The translations under genes and the position numbers were made by a program. A DNA stretch of 60,000 nt from Adiantum capillus-veneris (Eukaryota; Streptophyta; Polypodiopsida; Polypodiales; Pteridaceae): positions 131,853,420 to 131,913,419 of the forward strand of contig CM043964.1 in the NCBI GenBank assembly GCA_014529385.2, written 5' to 3'. Of the stretch, positions 22,073 through 33,775 are shown piece after piece. Numbering within the stretch: the first letter of the stretch is position 1; each line of letters starts with the position of its first letter. The notes under the pieces were generated by a model, which did no database searches, had not been told where the DNA came from, and saw nothing but the letters and a program-made list of their open reading frames with translations.

Positions 22073-25000
22073 CACCTTGTGGCCCTGGGGCCGTAGGGTG
22101 TCAACGTAGAGCATAGAGGGGTTTAGGGTAGCATAGAGCACACCTGGTCCCTGGGCCATAGGGTGTCAATGTAGAGCATTTAGGTTTTTTTAAATTATTG
22201 CCATGGAGGATGACACCTTGTTGCCATAAAGCAATAGGAGACAAACCTAGAGAAATGGTGGTTTCTTATTAGCATATGGCACAACCACTATAAGATGCCA
22301 AGATAGAGCATGGAGAGTTTTCCTTAGTATACACATACCCTATGGCCATAAAGAGAGCACCCTATGGCCTTGGGGCCATAGGTTGGCTAAAAACCCTCAT
22401 AGTGGTTTCTAGCATACAGGGTTCCATATAGAGCATAGATCGGTTCTTACTAGCATAGAGCGGACCCTATGGACTTTAGGCAAAAGGGTGCCAATATAGA
22501 GCATGGAGAGTCTCTTAATACAATAGAGAGGACCCTATGGCCTTCAAGCCACATGGTGCCAATATAGAGAAAATAGTGTTTTTAACTGACAAATATACCT
22601 CCCTATGGCCCTAGGGCCATTGGTTGTCAAAAATCCATCATAAAGGCTTTCTTCAAATTGAAAACATAGAGGGACCCTTGTGGCCCTTGGGGCCATAGGA
22701 TGTCATTATAGAGCATCGAAAGCTTCTTACTAACATAGAGGGTACCCTATGGCCTTCAAGCCTTAGGGTGTCAATGTAGACCAAATAGTGCTTTATACCG
22801 GCATAGAGAGCACTCTATGGCCCTAGGGCCATAGGTTGCCAAAACAATGAGGTTTTTTTTGAAATAATGAGAGCACCTTATGGACTTGGGGCTAAAGGAT
22901 GTCAATATAGAGCATAGAGAATAGAGAGATTCTTACTAGCATAGAGGGAACCCTATGGCCTTCCGGCCATAGGGTGTCATTATAGAGAAAACAAAGGTTC
23001 TTACTAGTGTAGAGGGGACCCTATGGCTGCCAGCCCACAAGGTCTCCTCAATATAGAGAAAATAGTGTTTTTTATTGGCATAGAGAGCACCCTATGACCC
23101 TGGATCCATAGGTTGCCAAAAACCCTCATGAAGGGTTTCTTTAAAATATACAGGGCACCTTGTGCCCTTAGGGTCATAGGATGTGTAGAGCATAGAGAGG
23201 TTCTTACTAGCATACATGGGACCCTATGGCCTTCGGGACATAGCGTCCCAATGGTTCTTACTAGCATAGAGAGACCAAATAGTGCTTTATAACTGGTTCC
23301 ATTGGGTACCAAAACAATGAGGGTTTAGGGTTAGCAATGAGGGCACCTTGTGGTCTTGGGGCCATAGGATGTCAATATAGATCATAGAGAATAGAGAGCT
23401 TCTTACTAGCATAGAGGGAACCCTATGGCCTTCTGAGGGTGTCAATATAGAGAAAACAAAGGTTCTTACTAGCATAGAGGGGACCCTATGGCCGCCATTC
23501 CACAAGGTCTCGTCAATGGCATAGAGAGAACCCTATGGCCTTGGGTCCATAGGTTGCCAAAAGACCCTCATGAAGGGTTTCTTCAAAACATAGAGGGCAA
23601 CTTGTGGCCTTGGGGTTGTAGGATGTGTAGAGCATAGAGAGTTACTTACTAGCATACAAGGGATCCTATGGTCTTCAAGTCATAGGGTGCCAATATAGAG
23701 GATAGATCGGTTCTTACTAGCATAGAGACACCAAATAGTGCTTTATACCTGTGTCCATAGGGTGCCAAAACAATGAGGGTTTTTTCAAAACAATGAGGGA
23801 ACCTTGTGGCCTTGGGACCATAGGATCTCAATATAGAGCATAGAGCATAGAGCATAGAGAGCTTCTTACTACCATAGAGGGAACTGTATGACCTTCAGGC
23901 CACAAGGTGTCAATATAGATAAAACAAAGGTTCTTACTAGCATAGAGGGGACCCTATGTCCTTAAGCCCACAAGGTCTCCTCAATATAGAGAAAATAGTG
24001 TTTTTTACTCGCATAGAGAGCATCCTATGGCCCTCTCTCCATAGGTTGCCAAAAAACCCTCATCAAGGGTTTCCTCAAAACATAGAGGGCACCTTGTGCC
24101 CTTGGGGTCATAGGATGTGTAGAGCATAGAGAGGTTCTTACTAGCATATAGGGGACCCTATGGCCTTCATAGGGTGACAATATAGAGCATAGATCGGTTC
24201 TTACTAGCATAGAGAGACCAAATAGTGCTTTATACCTGGGGCCATAGGGTGCCAAAAAATGAGGGTTTTTTCAAAACAATGAGGGCACCTTGTGGCCTTG
24301 GGGCCATAGGATGTCAATATAGAGCATAGAGCATAGAGCATAGAGAGCTTCTTACTAGCATAGGTGGAACCCCATGGCCTTCAGGCCAAGGGTGTCAACG
24401 TAGAGAAAAAAGAGGTTCTTACTAGCATAGAGGGGACCCTATGGACTTCAACCCACAAGGTCTCCTCAATGGCATAGAGATAACCCTATGGCCCTGGGTC
24501 CATATGTTTCCAAAAAACCCTCATGAAGGGTTTCTTCAAAACATAGAGGGCAACTTGTGGAGTTGAGGTCATAGGATGTGTAGAGCATAGAGAGTTACTT
24601 CCTAGCATACAGCGGACCCTATAGCCTTCAGGTCATAGGGTGCCAATATAAAGGATAGATCGGTTCTTACTAGCATAGAGACACCAAATAGTGCTTTATA
24701 TCTGTGGCCATAGGGTGCTAAAACAATGAGAGTTTTTCCAAAACAATGAGGGCAACTTGTGGTCTTGGGGCTATAGGATCTCAATATAGAGCATAGAGAG
24801 CTTCTTACTACGAAAGAGGAAACCCTATGGCCTTCACACCACAAGGTCTTAATAGAGCAAAAATAGAGGTTCTTACTAGCATAGAGGGGACCCTATGGCC
24901 TTCAACCCACAAGGCCTCCTTAGTATAGATAAAATGGTGTTTTTTACTAGCATAGAGCACCCTATGCCCTTAGTCCATAGGTTTCCAAAAAAACCTCATG

Positions 25001-27070
25001 AAGGGTTTCTTCAAAACATAGAGGGTACTTTTTGCCCTTGGGGTCATAGAATGTGTAGAGCATAGAGAGGTTCTTACTAGCATGCAGGGGACCCTATGGA
25101 CTTCAGGCCATAGGGTGCCAATATAGAGCATAGATCGGTTCTTACTAGCATAGAGAGACCAAATAGTGATTTATACCTGGGGCCATAGGGTGCCAAAACA
25201 ATGAGGGTTTTTCGAAACAATGAGGGCACCTTGTGGCCTTGGGGCCATAGGATGTCAATATAAAGCATAAAGCATATATCATAGAGAGCTTCTTACTAGC
25301 ATGGAGGGAACCCTATGGCCTTCGGGCCACAGGGTGTCCACGCAGAGAAAACAGAGGTTCTTACTAGCATAGAGGGGACCCTATGGACTTCAGCCCACAA
25401 GGTCTCCTCAATGGCATAGAGAGAACCCTATGGCCCTGGGTCCATAGGTTGCCAAAAAACCCTCATGAAGCATTTTTTCAAAACATAGAGGGCAACTTGT
25501 GGCCTTGGGGTCATAGGATGTGTAGAGCATAGAGAGTTACTTAGCATACAGGAGACCCTATGGCCTTCAGGTCATAGGGTTCCAATATAGAGGATAGATT
25601 GTTTCTGACTAGCATAGAGGCACCAAATAGTGCTTTATACCTGTGGCCATAGGGTGCCAATACAATGAGGGTTTTTTTGAAACAATGAGGGCAACTTGTG
25701 GTCTTGGGGCCATAGGATCTCAATATAGAGCATAGAGCATAGAGCACAGAGAGCTTCTTACTACCATAGAGGAAACCCTATGGCCTTCAATATAGAGAAA
25801 ATAGAGGTTCTTACTAGCATAGAGGGGACCCTATGGCCTTCAACCCACAAGGACTCCTCAGTATAGAGCAAATGGTGTTTTTTACTGGCATAGAGAGCAC
25901 CCTATGGCCCTCGGTCCATAGGTTGCCAAAAAACCCTCATGAAGGGTTTCTTCAAAACATAAAGGGCACTTTGTGCCCTTGGGGTCATAGAATGTGTAGA
26001 GCATAGAGAGGTTCTTAATAGCATACAGGGGATCCTATGGCCTTCAAGCCATAGGGTGCCAATATAGAGGATAGATCGGTTCTTACTAGCATAGAGAGAC
26101 CAAATAGTGCTTTATACCTGGGGCCATAGGGTGGCAAAACAATGAGGGTTTTTTCAAAACAATGAGGGCACCTTGTGGCCTTGGGGCCATGGGTTTTCAA
26201 TATAGAGCATAGAGCTAGAGCATAGAGAGCTTCTTACTGGCATAGAGGGAACCCTATGGCCTTCAAGCCACAGGGTGTCAACATAGAGAAAACAAAGGTT
26301 CTTACTAGCATAGAGGGGACCCTATGGCCTTCAGCCCAAAAGGTCTCCTCAATGGCATAGAGAAAACCCTATGGCCTGGGTCCATAGGTTGCCAAAAAAC
26401 CCTCATGAAGGGTTTATTCAAAACATAGAGGGAAACTTGTGACCTTGGGGTCATAGGATGTGTAGAGCATAGAGAGTTACTTACTAGCATACAAGGGACC
26501 CTATGGCCTTCAGGTCATAGGGTGCCAATATAGAGGATAGATCGGTTATTACTAGCATAGAGACACTAAATAGTGCTTTATACCTGTGGCCATAGGGTGC
26601 CAAAACAATGAGAGTTTTTCCAAAACAATGAGGGAACCTTGTGGCCTTGGGACCATAGGATCTCAATATAGAGCATAGAGTATAGAGCATAGAGCATAGA
26701 GCATAGAGCATAGTGCATAGAGCATTGAGCATAGAGCATAGAGCATAGAGAGCTTCTTACTACCATAGAGGGAACCCTATGGCCTTCAGGCCACAGGGTG
26801 GCAATATAGCAAAAATAGAGGTTCTTACTAGCATAGAGGGGACCCTATGCCCTTCAGCCCACAAGGTCTCCTCAATATAGAGCAAATAGTGTTTTTTATT
26901 GGCATAGAGAGCACCCTATGGCCCTCGGTCCATAGGTTGCCAGAAAACCCTCATGAAGCGTTTCTTCAAAACATTGAGGCCACCTTGTGGCCTTGCGGCC
27001 ATAGGATGTCAATGTAGAGCATAGAGAGGTTCTTACTATCATGCAGGGGACCCTATGGCCTTCAAGCCAC
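22071..27070. repeat. Hierarchical satellite array (~470-bp unit, ~941-bp dimer)
   Basis: Short ~60-70-bp modules of the type TTCTTACTAGCATAGAGG plus CCTATGGCCTTCAGGCCATA build a ~470-bp unit. The landmark GATAGATCGG or its variant CATAGATCGG falls at 23701, 24188, 24654, 25129, 25593, 26070 and 26536. Odd units read GAGACACCAAATAGTG and even units GAGAGACCAAATAGTG, so the true period is a dimer of about 939-953 bases. The 22071-23600 part is less regular. Minus-strand frames with MLVRTDLSSILAPYGLK are repeat shadows, not genes. Confidence 0.92.
26671..26750. repeat. Expanded GAGCATA heptamer run
   Basis: About eleven near-perfect heptamers inside one satellite unit; neighbouring units have one to four at the same place (for example 23832-23855, 24322-24345). 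Confidence 0.85.
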
Positions 27071-27125
27071 ATGATGCCATATGGTGTTGGTGTAGAGGCT
27101 CTAAAGGGGTATTTAGGCCATTCAA

Positions 27126-27130
27126 GGGAT
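27126..27130. repeat. Target-site duplication of gypsy element (left)
   Basis: GGGAT directly before the LTR start TGTTGGG; repeated at 58968-58972. Confidence 0.9.
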
Positions 27131-28057
27131 TGTTGGGGGATACGCCGCGACGGATGTCAGCACAATGCAAACTCACTTAACAAGATCTTTCAGCTAAGGA
27201 CAAATCTCGACCCACAGACGCGTGGAAGCAAGCATAGGGTGTCAACCTACACTCGACCAACTCTTGACTACTTCCTACAGAGGTCTCTACCCAATGTCAA
27301 AGCTACAGCCTTCAGGAGTACATAAGAGGAGATTTCCTAGAATGCTTTCAAGAGCCAAATACCCATCAAACATTCTCGAAATGCTACGAAACTTGAAGGA
27401 GACCCTATTAACACCATAGGTCACTCTCCCTAAGGTATATGAACAAAAACCCCAACCCTAAACACCTGGTGCAAAATCACATAGGATGTCTGGTCAAAAT
27501 TTGCAGGTCGTCATTTCAAAAAATTGAAGTGCCTAATGTGTAGCTCTACTCAATGCAAATGCGTGGATATGCTGAAATGCAAAAACAGACAACATATGCT
27601 CACCAAATCACCAGATATAGCTCGTGTATCGAGCTCGCAAAACCCGGTCGTACACATGCAATGTAGGTATTGGCACGTATCTCTCTTCGAGGGCAACACG
27701 CTGCACTTCTCTGCACTTGATTCCGACCAACGGTGTGCGCGTAGCGTCAAGATAAAACTCTCACTCTCTCTCGTACACAGAGTACGCTCACTCACATAGA
27801 AAAAAACTTATAAAATGACAAAGGTTTTTTTCATTAAGGTCAAAAGTGGTATAAATACCTTACAATCTCAAACCCTAATGTTCCAATTTAACCATTCACT
27901 CAGTCTAAATGTCAAAAATGGGATACAATCTGGAAGCTTCTGCAAGCCCCACTATTTACAAAGGTGAAATGACGATTTTTCTCAATTAAAGAATAAATAC
28001 AGAAAGTAATATCCTGTCGAGCTATCATTTTCCGTTGGGTGTGTCCAGCTGCTAACA
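27131..28057 (-). repeat. Gypsy 3' LTR
   Basis: Begins TGTTGGGGGATACGCC and ends GTCCAGCTGCTAACA on the plus strand. It matches 58036-58967 over its whole length. Confidence 0.94.
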
Positions 28058-28071
28058 CTCCCCCCTCCTAG
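28058..28071 (-). other. Gypsy 3' polypurine tract
   Basis: The minus strand reads CTAGGAGGGGGGAG directly before the LTR start TGTTAGC. A small hairpin (CATGTCG / CCGACATG) lies just upstream in element sense, near 28075-28092. Confidence 0.9.
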
Positions 28072-28429
28072 TTCATGTCGTCCCCGACATGGCAGTAGAG
28101 CTGCTTCTTTAGTGGAGGCTTTCGTGCATCTTCAGAAGGGACTCATACTACGCATGCTGGGCTAGTAATGTCGGGCTGAATATCTTTGTGTTGATGGTGA
28201 AGAACCCAGTGTAGAAGGATTCTTCAAATGCCTGGAGGTGATGCGAAAGCAAAAACATGACTGTGATAAAGTGCATGTATCACCTCATGAGAAGGCTGAG
28301 CAGAGAGATCATATGCACATCTGTATGTGTCTTGGAAGAAGAAGATGTTGTCTGTTAGCTGTACAGGTTTAAAGGTTTCAAAAACCGCCTGAAGGGTTTT
28401 ACAGATTTTTCTAAGCATGATGCAAGAGA
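28072..28429 (-). other. Gypsy 3' untranslated region
   Basis: Sequence between the end of ORF2 and the PPT. No gene is seen. Confidence 0.6.
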
Positions 28430-29574
28430 GGTCAGGCGAGCCAGTGAACAATTTTCACTATGTATTGCTCGCTCATTCTCTCGCCTGCCTTCAAGCCTGG
28501 CAGCTTTGGGTAATTGAGCCATGTGGGTTGGCTTTTCTGCAGCAGCTCTTGTGCTTTCCATGTCCGCATCCTTGGTAGAGGGAAAAAACTGAGGTTGTCT
28601 CTGATTCTTTTAGGCGTCTCTACCAGATGGATTAAATATTGCGGGTATTTGGTTAGCCATGCCTTTCTCCACTTGGACTGAGAGTTTACAATCAGCTTAA
28701 CTCCTTTCGATTTGGAGATACCTGCTTTGTATAATGGCACTATTGGCTTCTCCTTAATCCGTTTGTTTATTGTAGCAGTTTCATACTTTAGAAGAGGATA
28801 TGGGAGAGAAGGTTGTAGCCATTCATGCCGAATGATATTGGCATCTAACTTTTGAATGTTCATAGATTTAAACACTCTCTGCTCCCACTCCATTGCTTCT
28901 TTATCCGTGTCTTTTATTGCCGCTTATATTGCCTTCTATAGATTTTCTTCTTCTTCTTGTGTCAAATCCTGGGGTTCTTGTGACGGTCCCACAAGGATGT
29001 CCTCTTGCATACTGGTGTCCACTAGATCTGACACATTTTCTATGTCAATGTCTTCCATTGCAATGTTGCTCTTCAGTCTGCTGCTGGCCTTTTAGCTCAT
29101 CTATCTGCTTCTGATATGTCTTCTTTTCCTGCTCGGCTTGATCTCCCATGTTCACTAAGAGGTCGTTCAGATCTGCATTGGTTTTTCAACCTCCTCTAGC
29201 TTCCTCTTGGTGTCTTCATTGCCTATTTGCAACCTCTTTAATTCCTTGTCCATCTTCTTTTTCAAAGCTTCTAGCTCAATTTTCATGGCATTGTTCTCCT
29301 CTTCCAGACGGTTTACATTACTAGAGATCCCTCGGCCAGCATCAGTCTTTGTCTTTTCTCTAGTGTCAACTCTTTTTGGAGCTCCTTCATATGTTCTTCA
29401 TATGGATCATTCTCTAAAGATGTGACAGTCGAGGTAGTACCTCTTTGGTTGGAGATGCCCTTAGCCGTTGGATGGTCTGATCTTTCACTTTCATCTGATC
29501 TTTTAGCTCTATTACTTCATCCTGGCTCGCCTCATGTTCTAGCTCAGCCTTTTCCTTAGCATTCCTCAAGGTTT
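28430..29574 (-). pseudogene. Gypsy ORF2, C-terminal half (right copy)
   Basis: This continues ORF2 after the CACTA insertion. From 29571 downward come coiled-coil residues (LRNAKEKAELEHEA), then broken K/E-rich helices with EENNAMKIELEALKKKMDKE. A conserved C-terminal domain follows (28893-28432), 153 residues starting MEWEQRVFKSMNIQKLDANI, basic and rich in P, W and aromatic residues. The left copy keeps the start of the same domain at 1-110. The reading frame across 29574/35077 fits the intact homologue at 795-700 once the insert and one TTT are ignored. Function unknown; several frameshifts. Confidence 0.78.
29572..29574. repeat. Target-site duplication of CACTA element 1 (left)
   Basis: TTT, repeated at 35074-35076; 3 bp is the CACTA standard. 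Confidence 0.8.
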
Positions 29575-29589
29575 CACTACAACATAACA

Positions 29590-29775
29590 TGAAGATATCG
29601 ACGCATCATATATCGACGGCCATGCCTTTCCACGCGTATATCAACGTAATTGCAGCCCATCCATATATCCGTCGATATACGCGTCGCAATGTGCATCGAT
29701 ATATGCGTGGAAAGGCATGGTTTGCCATGTGTATATCGACGGAAATTTCCACGGGTATATCGACGTACATTGCGA
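29590..29775. repeat. CACTA 1 left subterminal repeats
   Basis: Repeated TATCGACG/CGTCGATA-type motifs in both orientations, with a larger inverted pair built on GCCATGCCTTTCCACGCGTA and its complement near 29700-29720. In CACTA elements such regions bind the accessory transposase protein; that role is inferred here. Confidence 0.75.
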
Positions 29776-29897
29776 CGCCAAAAAAATTGGGGGAAAAAAG
29801 GGGAAACCTGCGCGCAGGGGCCATTTTGGTTGCAACGTGTGAGCTCAGATCTTGGCCGAAACCTGCTACGCAGGTATTATGTCACTCTCCCCCCCAA

Positions 29898-29991
29898 CCC
29901 CTCTCTCTCTCTCTCTCTCTACATCGTGTGTGTGTGTGTGTAGGAAAGAGATAGAGAGAGAGAGAGAGAGAGCGGTGTGTGTGTGTGTGTA

Positions 29992-30044
<53 letters not shown>

Positions 30045-30180
30045 AGTGTGTGTGTGTGTAGGAAAGAGAGAGAGAGAGAAATGTGTGTGTGTGTGTAGGT
30101 AATCAAAGAGAGAGAGAGAGACATGTGTGTGTGTAAGAAACTAAAGAAAGAGAAAGAGAGAGATAGAGAAATGTATGTGT
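29898..30180. repeat. Mixed (GA)n/(GT)n low-complexity block
   Basis: Five alternations of a GTGTGTGTGTAGGAAAGAGA-like phrase with GA runs, making a small tandem array of microsatellites. Open frames here are compositional. Confidence 0.9.
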
Positions 30181-30185
30181 GTGTT

Positions 30186-30420
30186 GCACTACTAGAGATC
30201 ACTTGAATACCGACGCCAACTTACCAACATCATTGGCGGGCGTCGGTATGTGCATCGGCAATACTGGAGGGAGCTCAGATTTTTTTTAAAAATCAATTTT
30301 CAATTTTCGTCGCGTATACTGACGCAGATATCGATGCGTATCCAGCAGTGTATACCGATGCATATCCAGCAGTGTATACTGATGCGTATCCAGTAGCGTG
30401 TACCGACGCCGACTGGTAAA
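30186..30420 (+). mobile_element. Possible end of a nested, partial CACTA element
   Basis: CACTACTAGAGATCACTTG is a second CACTA-like terminus, followed by subterminal-type repeats GTATACCGACGC, GTATACTGATGCG and GCATATCCAGCAGTGTATAC. These differ from the motifs of the enclosing element. No matching opposite end was found, so it is either truncated or a chance match. Confidence 0.4.
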
Positions 30421-30588
30421 AACGAAACCGCGGGCTTATTTTTTGCGTGTTTCCAAAAACTCATTCTCTCTCTCTCTTCGCTCAACTCGCGGCCAGATCT
30501 GCACCTTTGGACTACTACGGGCTTGGGCAAACACCATCAGATCTTCTCTACTTGCTGCAGGTAAGCCTATTGTCCTTGTTTTTTGGTT

Positions 30589-30592
<4 letters not shown>

Positions 30593-30655
<63 letters not shown>

Positions 30656-30658
30656 AAA

Positions 30659-30687
<29 letters not shown>
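30593..30687. repeat. (TG)n microsatellite
   Basis: About 43 TG units with one short interruption (TAAGAAAA at 30651-30658). Confidence 0.97.
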
Positions 30688-30690
<3 letters not shown>

Positions 30691-31059
30691 TGCAGATGTG
30701 GAAGCTACTCCGGAAGCTTTGTGCACACATACGAATGTATGTGAGTCCACAATCTCATTGCTCTCTCACACATACACACACACACACATTAATTTTAATT
30801 TTGGTTTAATTTTATATTTAAATTTTTATTTAATTTTAAAATTCAAATTGTTATTTTTGTTTAGTTTTAATTTGTTATTGTTATTTAATTTTATATGAAA
30901 ATTTGTTATTGTTAATTGTATTTTAGGGTTTCTTGAAATTAATTTTAGGATTAAAGTTAATTAGTTTCAGGGTTTTGTATATCCAAAAATAGAATAAAAA
31001 AGCTTTAAATACATTAACAAAAAGTAGTAAAAAAATAGAGTAGAAACAAAATTAAACAT

Positions 31060-31350
31060 AAAAAAAGGGAGAGGGAAAAAGAGAGAAAGAAAGAGAAATA
31101 GAGAGGAGAGAGTAGAGAAAGATAGAGGGAGAGAAAAAAAGATAGAGAGAGAGAGAGAGCTAGAGGTAAAGAGAGAAAGAGAGATAGATAACGGGAAAGA
31201 GAAAAAGAGGTAAAGAAGGAGATGGAGGGAAAGAGAGAGAATAGAGAAAGAGAGAGGTAGAAGGAAGGAGGGAAAGATAGAGGTAGAGAGAAAGAGAGAT
31301 AGATATAGAGGGAGAGAGAAAGAGAGGTAGAGAGGGAAAGACAGAGAATA
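31060..31350. repeat. Polypurine GA-rich block
   Basis: Almost wholly A and G on the plus strand (GAGAGAAAGA types). The minus-strand SLSL-type frames here are compositional. Confidence 0.9.
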
Positions 31351-31613
31351 AAGACAAGCTTCGAAATGATCCAAGAACACATTGAAATCTTCGCCCACAT
31401 CCTGCTTCAAAGCCTTCAGCTTGGTGTCCATCTCGAGCGGGGACACTTCCTTGCGAAAGTCATGAAGAAACCTCGTACATAATGCCGGCCACATTTACTT
31501 TGGCTCGCCTTCCTGTGCTTCGAACCACACTTTGGCCTTGCCCTACATGACCAACGGAAACGTTTGCATCTTACTGTCATCATTCGTCATTCTTAGTGAC
31601 AGCATGTAAAGCA
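31345..31613 (-). pseudogene. Retrotransposon gag fragment inside CACTA 1
   Basis: The minus strand reads DDSKMQTFPLVM, stop, GKAKVWFEAQEGEPK, stop, MWPALCTRFLHDFRKE, then KLKALKQDVGEDFNVFLDHF. This is the usual gypsy gag pattern (G-x-A-x-x-W-F, then F-x-x-x-F). It differs from the gag of the enclosing gypsy element, so it comes from another family. The pattern ends at the purine block. Confidence 0.7.
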
Positions 31614-31637
31614 CACACAATCTCTCTCTTTGCACAC

Positions 31638-31641
<4 letters not shown>

Positions 31642-31714
<73 letters not shown>
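31642..31714. repeat. (TC)n microsatellite
   Basis: About 36 uninterrupted TC units. Confidence 0.97.
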
Positions 31715-31718
<4 letters not shown>

Positions 31719-32084
31719 AGAACCAGCGGCCCGGGCATACACACGCTCCGTCATCGCCGCGGCTAGTACAAGAGCAGAATAGAAGAAGAAAAGGGGAAGG
31801 GAGGAGCGACAAAACACAAAAGGCAAAGATGATGGCTCATTGCTTGCTCAAAAAACCATCACAGCACTCCACAAAGATTCTCTCACTCTCCTCTAGCATT
31901 TTTAATAACCGGTATATGTGGCACTCCTCTTGAGCTTCTTTGACTTCATTTGACCAGCTCAAAATACATTCGAAGCTCAACTCTCACCTTTACACATGAA
32001 AGTCCTCTAGGGAGCAACAACAACGCCATCGATGCTCTTAGAGACAAGCTTCCTCCTCAAAAAAGGTTAGACGGGGGCATATAA
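31715..32084. other. CACTA 1 interior, no feature seen
   Basis: Unique sequence between the TC run and the tandem array. No gene recognised. Confidence 0.5.
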
Positions 32085-33775
32085 CAAGCCGTAGGTCAAA
32101 TGGATAGAAGAAACGCCCAAAATAAAAGCCGTTTTTGAAGTCCAGTTGGGTGTTTCTACGAGAAAACGCAAACGACTTCATAAACGGCTTTTATGCCGTA
32201 GGTCAAATCCGGTTGTGTTTTTCTACGGAAAAACACAAACGAACTTCGAAAATGGCTTCTATGCCTATCGAACCCATCCGTAGTCCATTAGGTAGTCTTA
32301 AGGCAATGTCACTGGAGCGTGTATGGCAAGCCATAGGTCAAACGGACAGAAGAAACGTCGAATACACAAGCCGTAGGTCAAATCCGATCGTGTTTTTCTA
32401 CGGAAAACGCAGACGGTCTTCGGAAATTGATTCTATGCCTACTGAAACCATCCATAGTCCATTAGGTAGTCTTTAGGAAATGTCAAGAGCGCGTATGGCA
32501 AGCCGTAGGTCAAACGGATAGAAGAAATGCCAAATACACAAGCCGTAGGTCGAATCCAATTGCGTTTTTCTACGAAAAAACGTAGGCGCACTTCGAAAAC
32601 TGATTCTACGCCTACTAAAACCATCCGTAGTCCATTAATTAGTCTTAAGGCAATGTCAAGACCATGTATGGCAAGCCGTAGGTTAAACGGACAGAAGAAA
32701 CGTCAAACATAAAAGCCGTAGGTCAAATCCGGTTGCGTTTTTCTACGAAAAAACGCAAACGGACTTTGGAAATGGCTTCTATGCCTACTGAAACCATCCG
32801 TAGACGATTAGGTAGTCTTTAGGCAATATCAAGAGCGTGTATGGCAAGCCGTAGGTCAAACGGACAGAAGAAACGCCAAATATACAAGCCGTAGGTCAAA
32901 TCCGATTGCGTTTTTCATCGAAAAAACGCAAACAGACTTCGGAAACCAATTCTATGCCTACCGAAACCATCTGTACTCCATTAAGTAGTTTTAAGGAAAT
33001 GTCAAGAGTATGTATGGTAAGCCGTAGATCAAACGGACAAAAGAAACGCCAAATACACAAGCCGCAGGTCAAATCCAGTTGCATTGTTTTACGATAAAAC
33101 GCAAACGGACTTCGAAAACTGACTCTACGGTTATCGAAACCATCCGTAGTTGATTAGGTAGTCTTTAAGCAATGTCAAGAGCGCGTATGACAAGCCGTAG
33201 GTCAAACGGATAGAAGAAACGCCAAATACACAAGCCGTAGGTCAAATCCGGTTGCGTTTTTCTACGAAAAAACGCAAACAGACTTCGAAAATGGCTTCTA
33301 TGCCAACCAAAACCATCCGTAGTCCATTAAGTAGTCTTAAAGAAATTTCAAGGGCGTGTATGGCAAGCCATAAGTCAATGGGTTTGAATTAACGCCAAAT
33401 ACACAAGCCGTAGGTCAAATCCGGTTGCGTTTTTCTACAGAAAAACGCAAACAAATTTCGGAAATGACTTGTATGCCTACTGAAACCATCTGTAGTCCAT
33501 TAGGTAGTCTTAAAAAAATGTCAAGAGCGTGTATGGCAAGCCATAGGTCAAACGGATAGAAGAAATGCCAAATACACAAGCCGTAGGTCAGATCCGATTA
33601 CGTTTTTCTACGAAAAAACGCAAACGGACTTCGAAAATTGATTCTACGGTTATCAAAACCATCCATAGTCGATTAGGTAGTCTTTAGGCAATGTCAAGAG
33701 CGTGTATGGAAAGCCATAGGTCAAACGAACATAAAAAACGCCAAATACACAAGCGTAGGTCAAATCCGGATCCGA
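32085..33775. repeat. Tandem array, ~174-bp unit, about ten copies
   Basis: The marker AATGTCAAGAGCGTGTATGG and variants recurs every 171-178 bases from about 32307 to 33692. Each unit has two copies of GCCGTAGGTCAAA and a hairpin GCGTTTTT-CTAC-GAAAAAACGC. Plus- and minus-strand ORFs of ~60 codons are repeat shadows. Confidence 0.92.

Noticed and set aside
23004-26766. Many minus-strand ORFs sharing MLVRTDLSSILAPYGLK-like peptides
   Set aside because: They repeat with the satellite period and share no independent codon conservation; they are shadows of the tandem array.
30398-30898. 166-codon ORF containing a long C-V repeat
   Set aside because: The peptide is a translation of the (TG)n microsatellite.
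29882-31400. Long SLSLSL/HTHT-type frames
   Set aside because: Composition of GA, GT and CT runs only.
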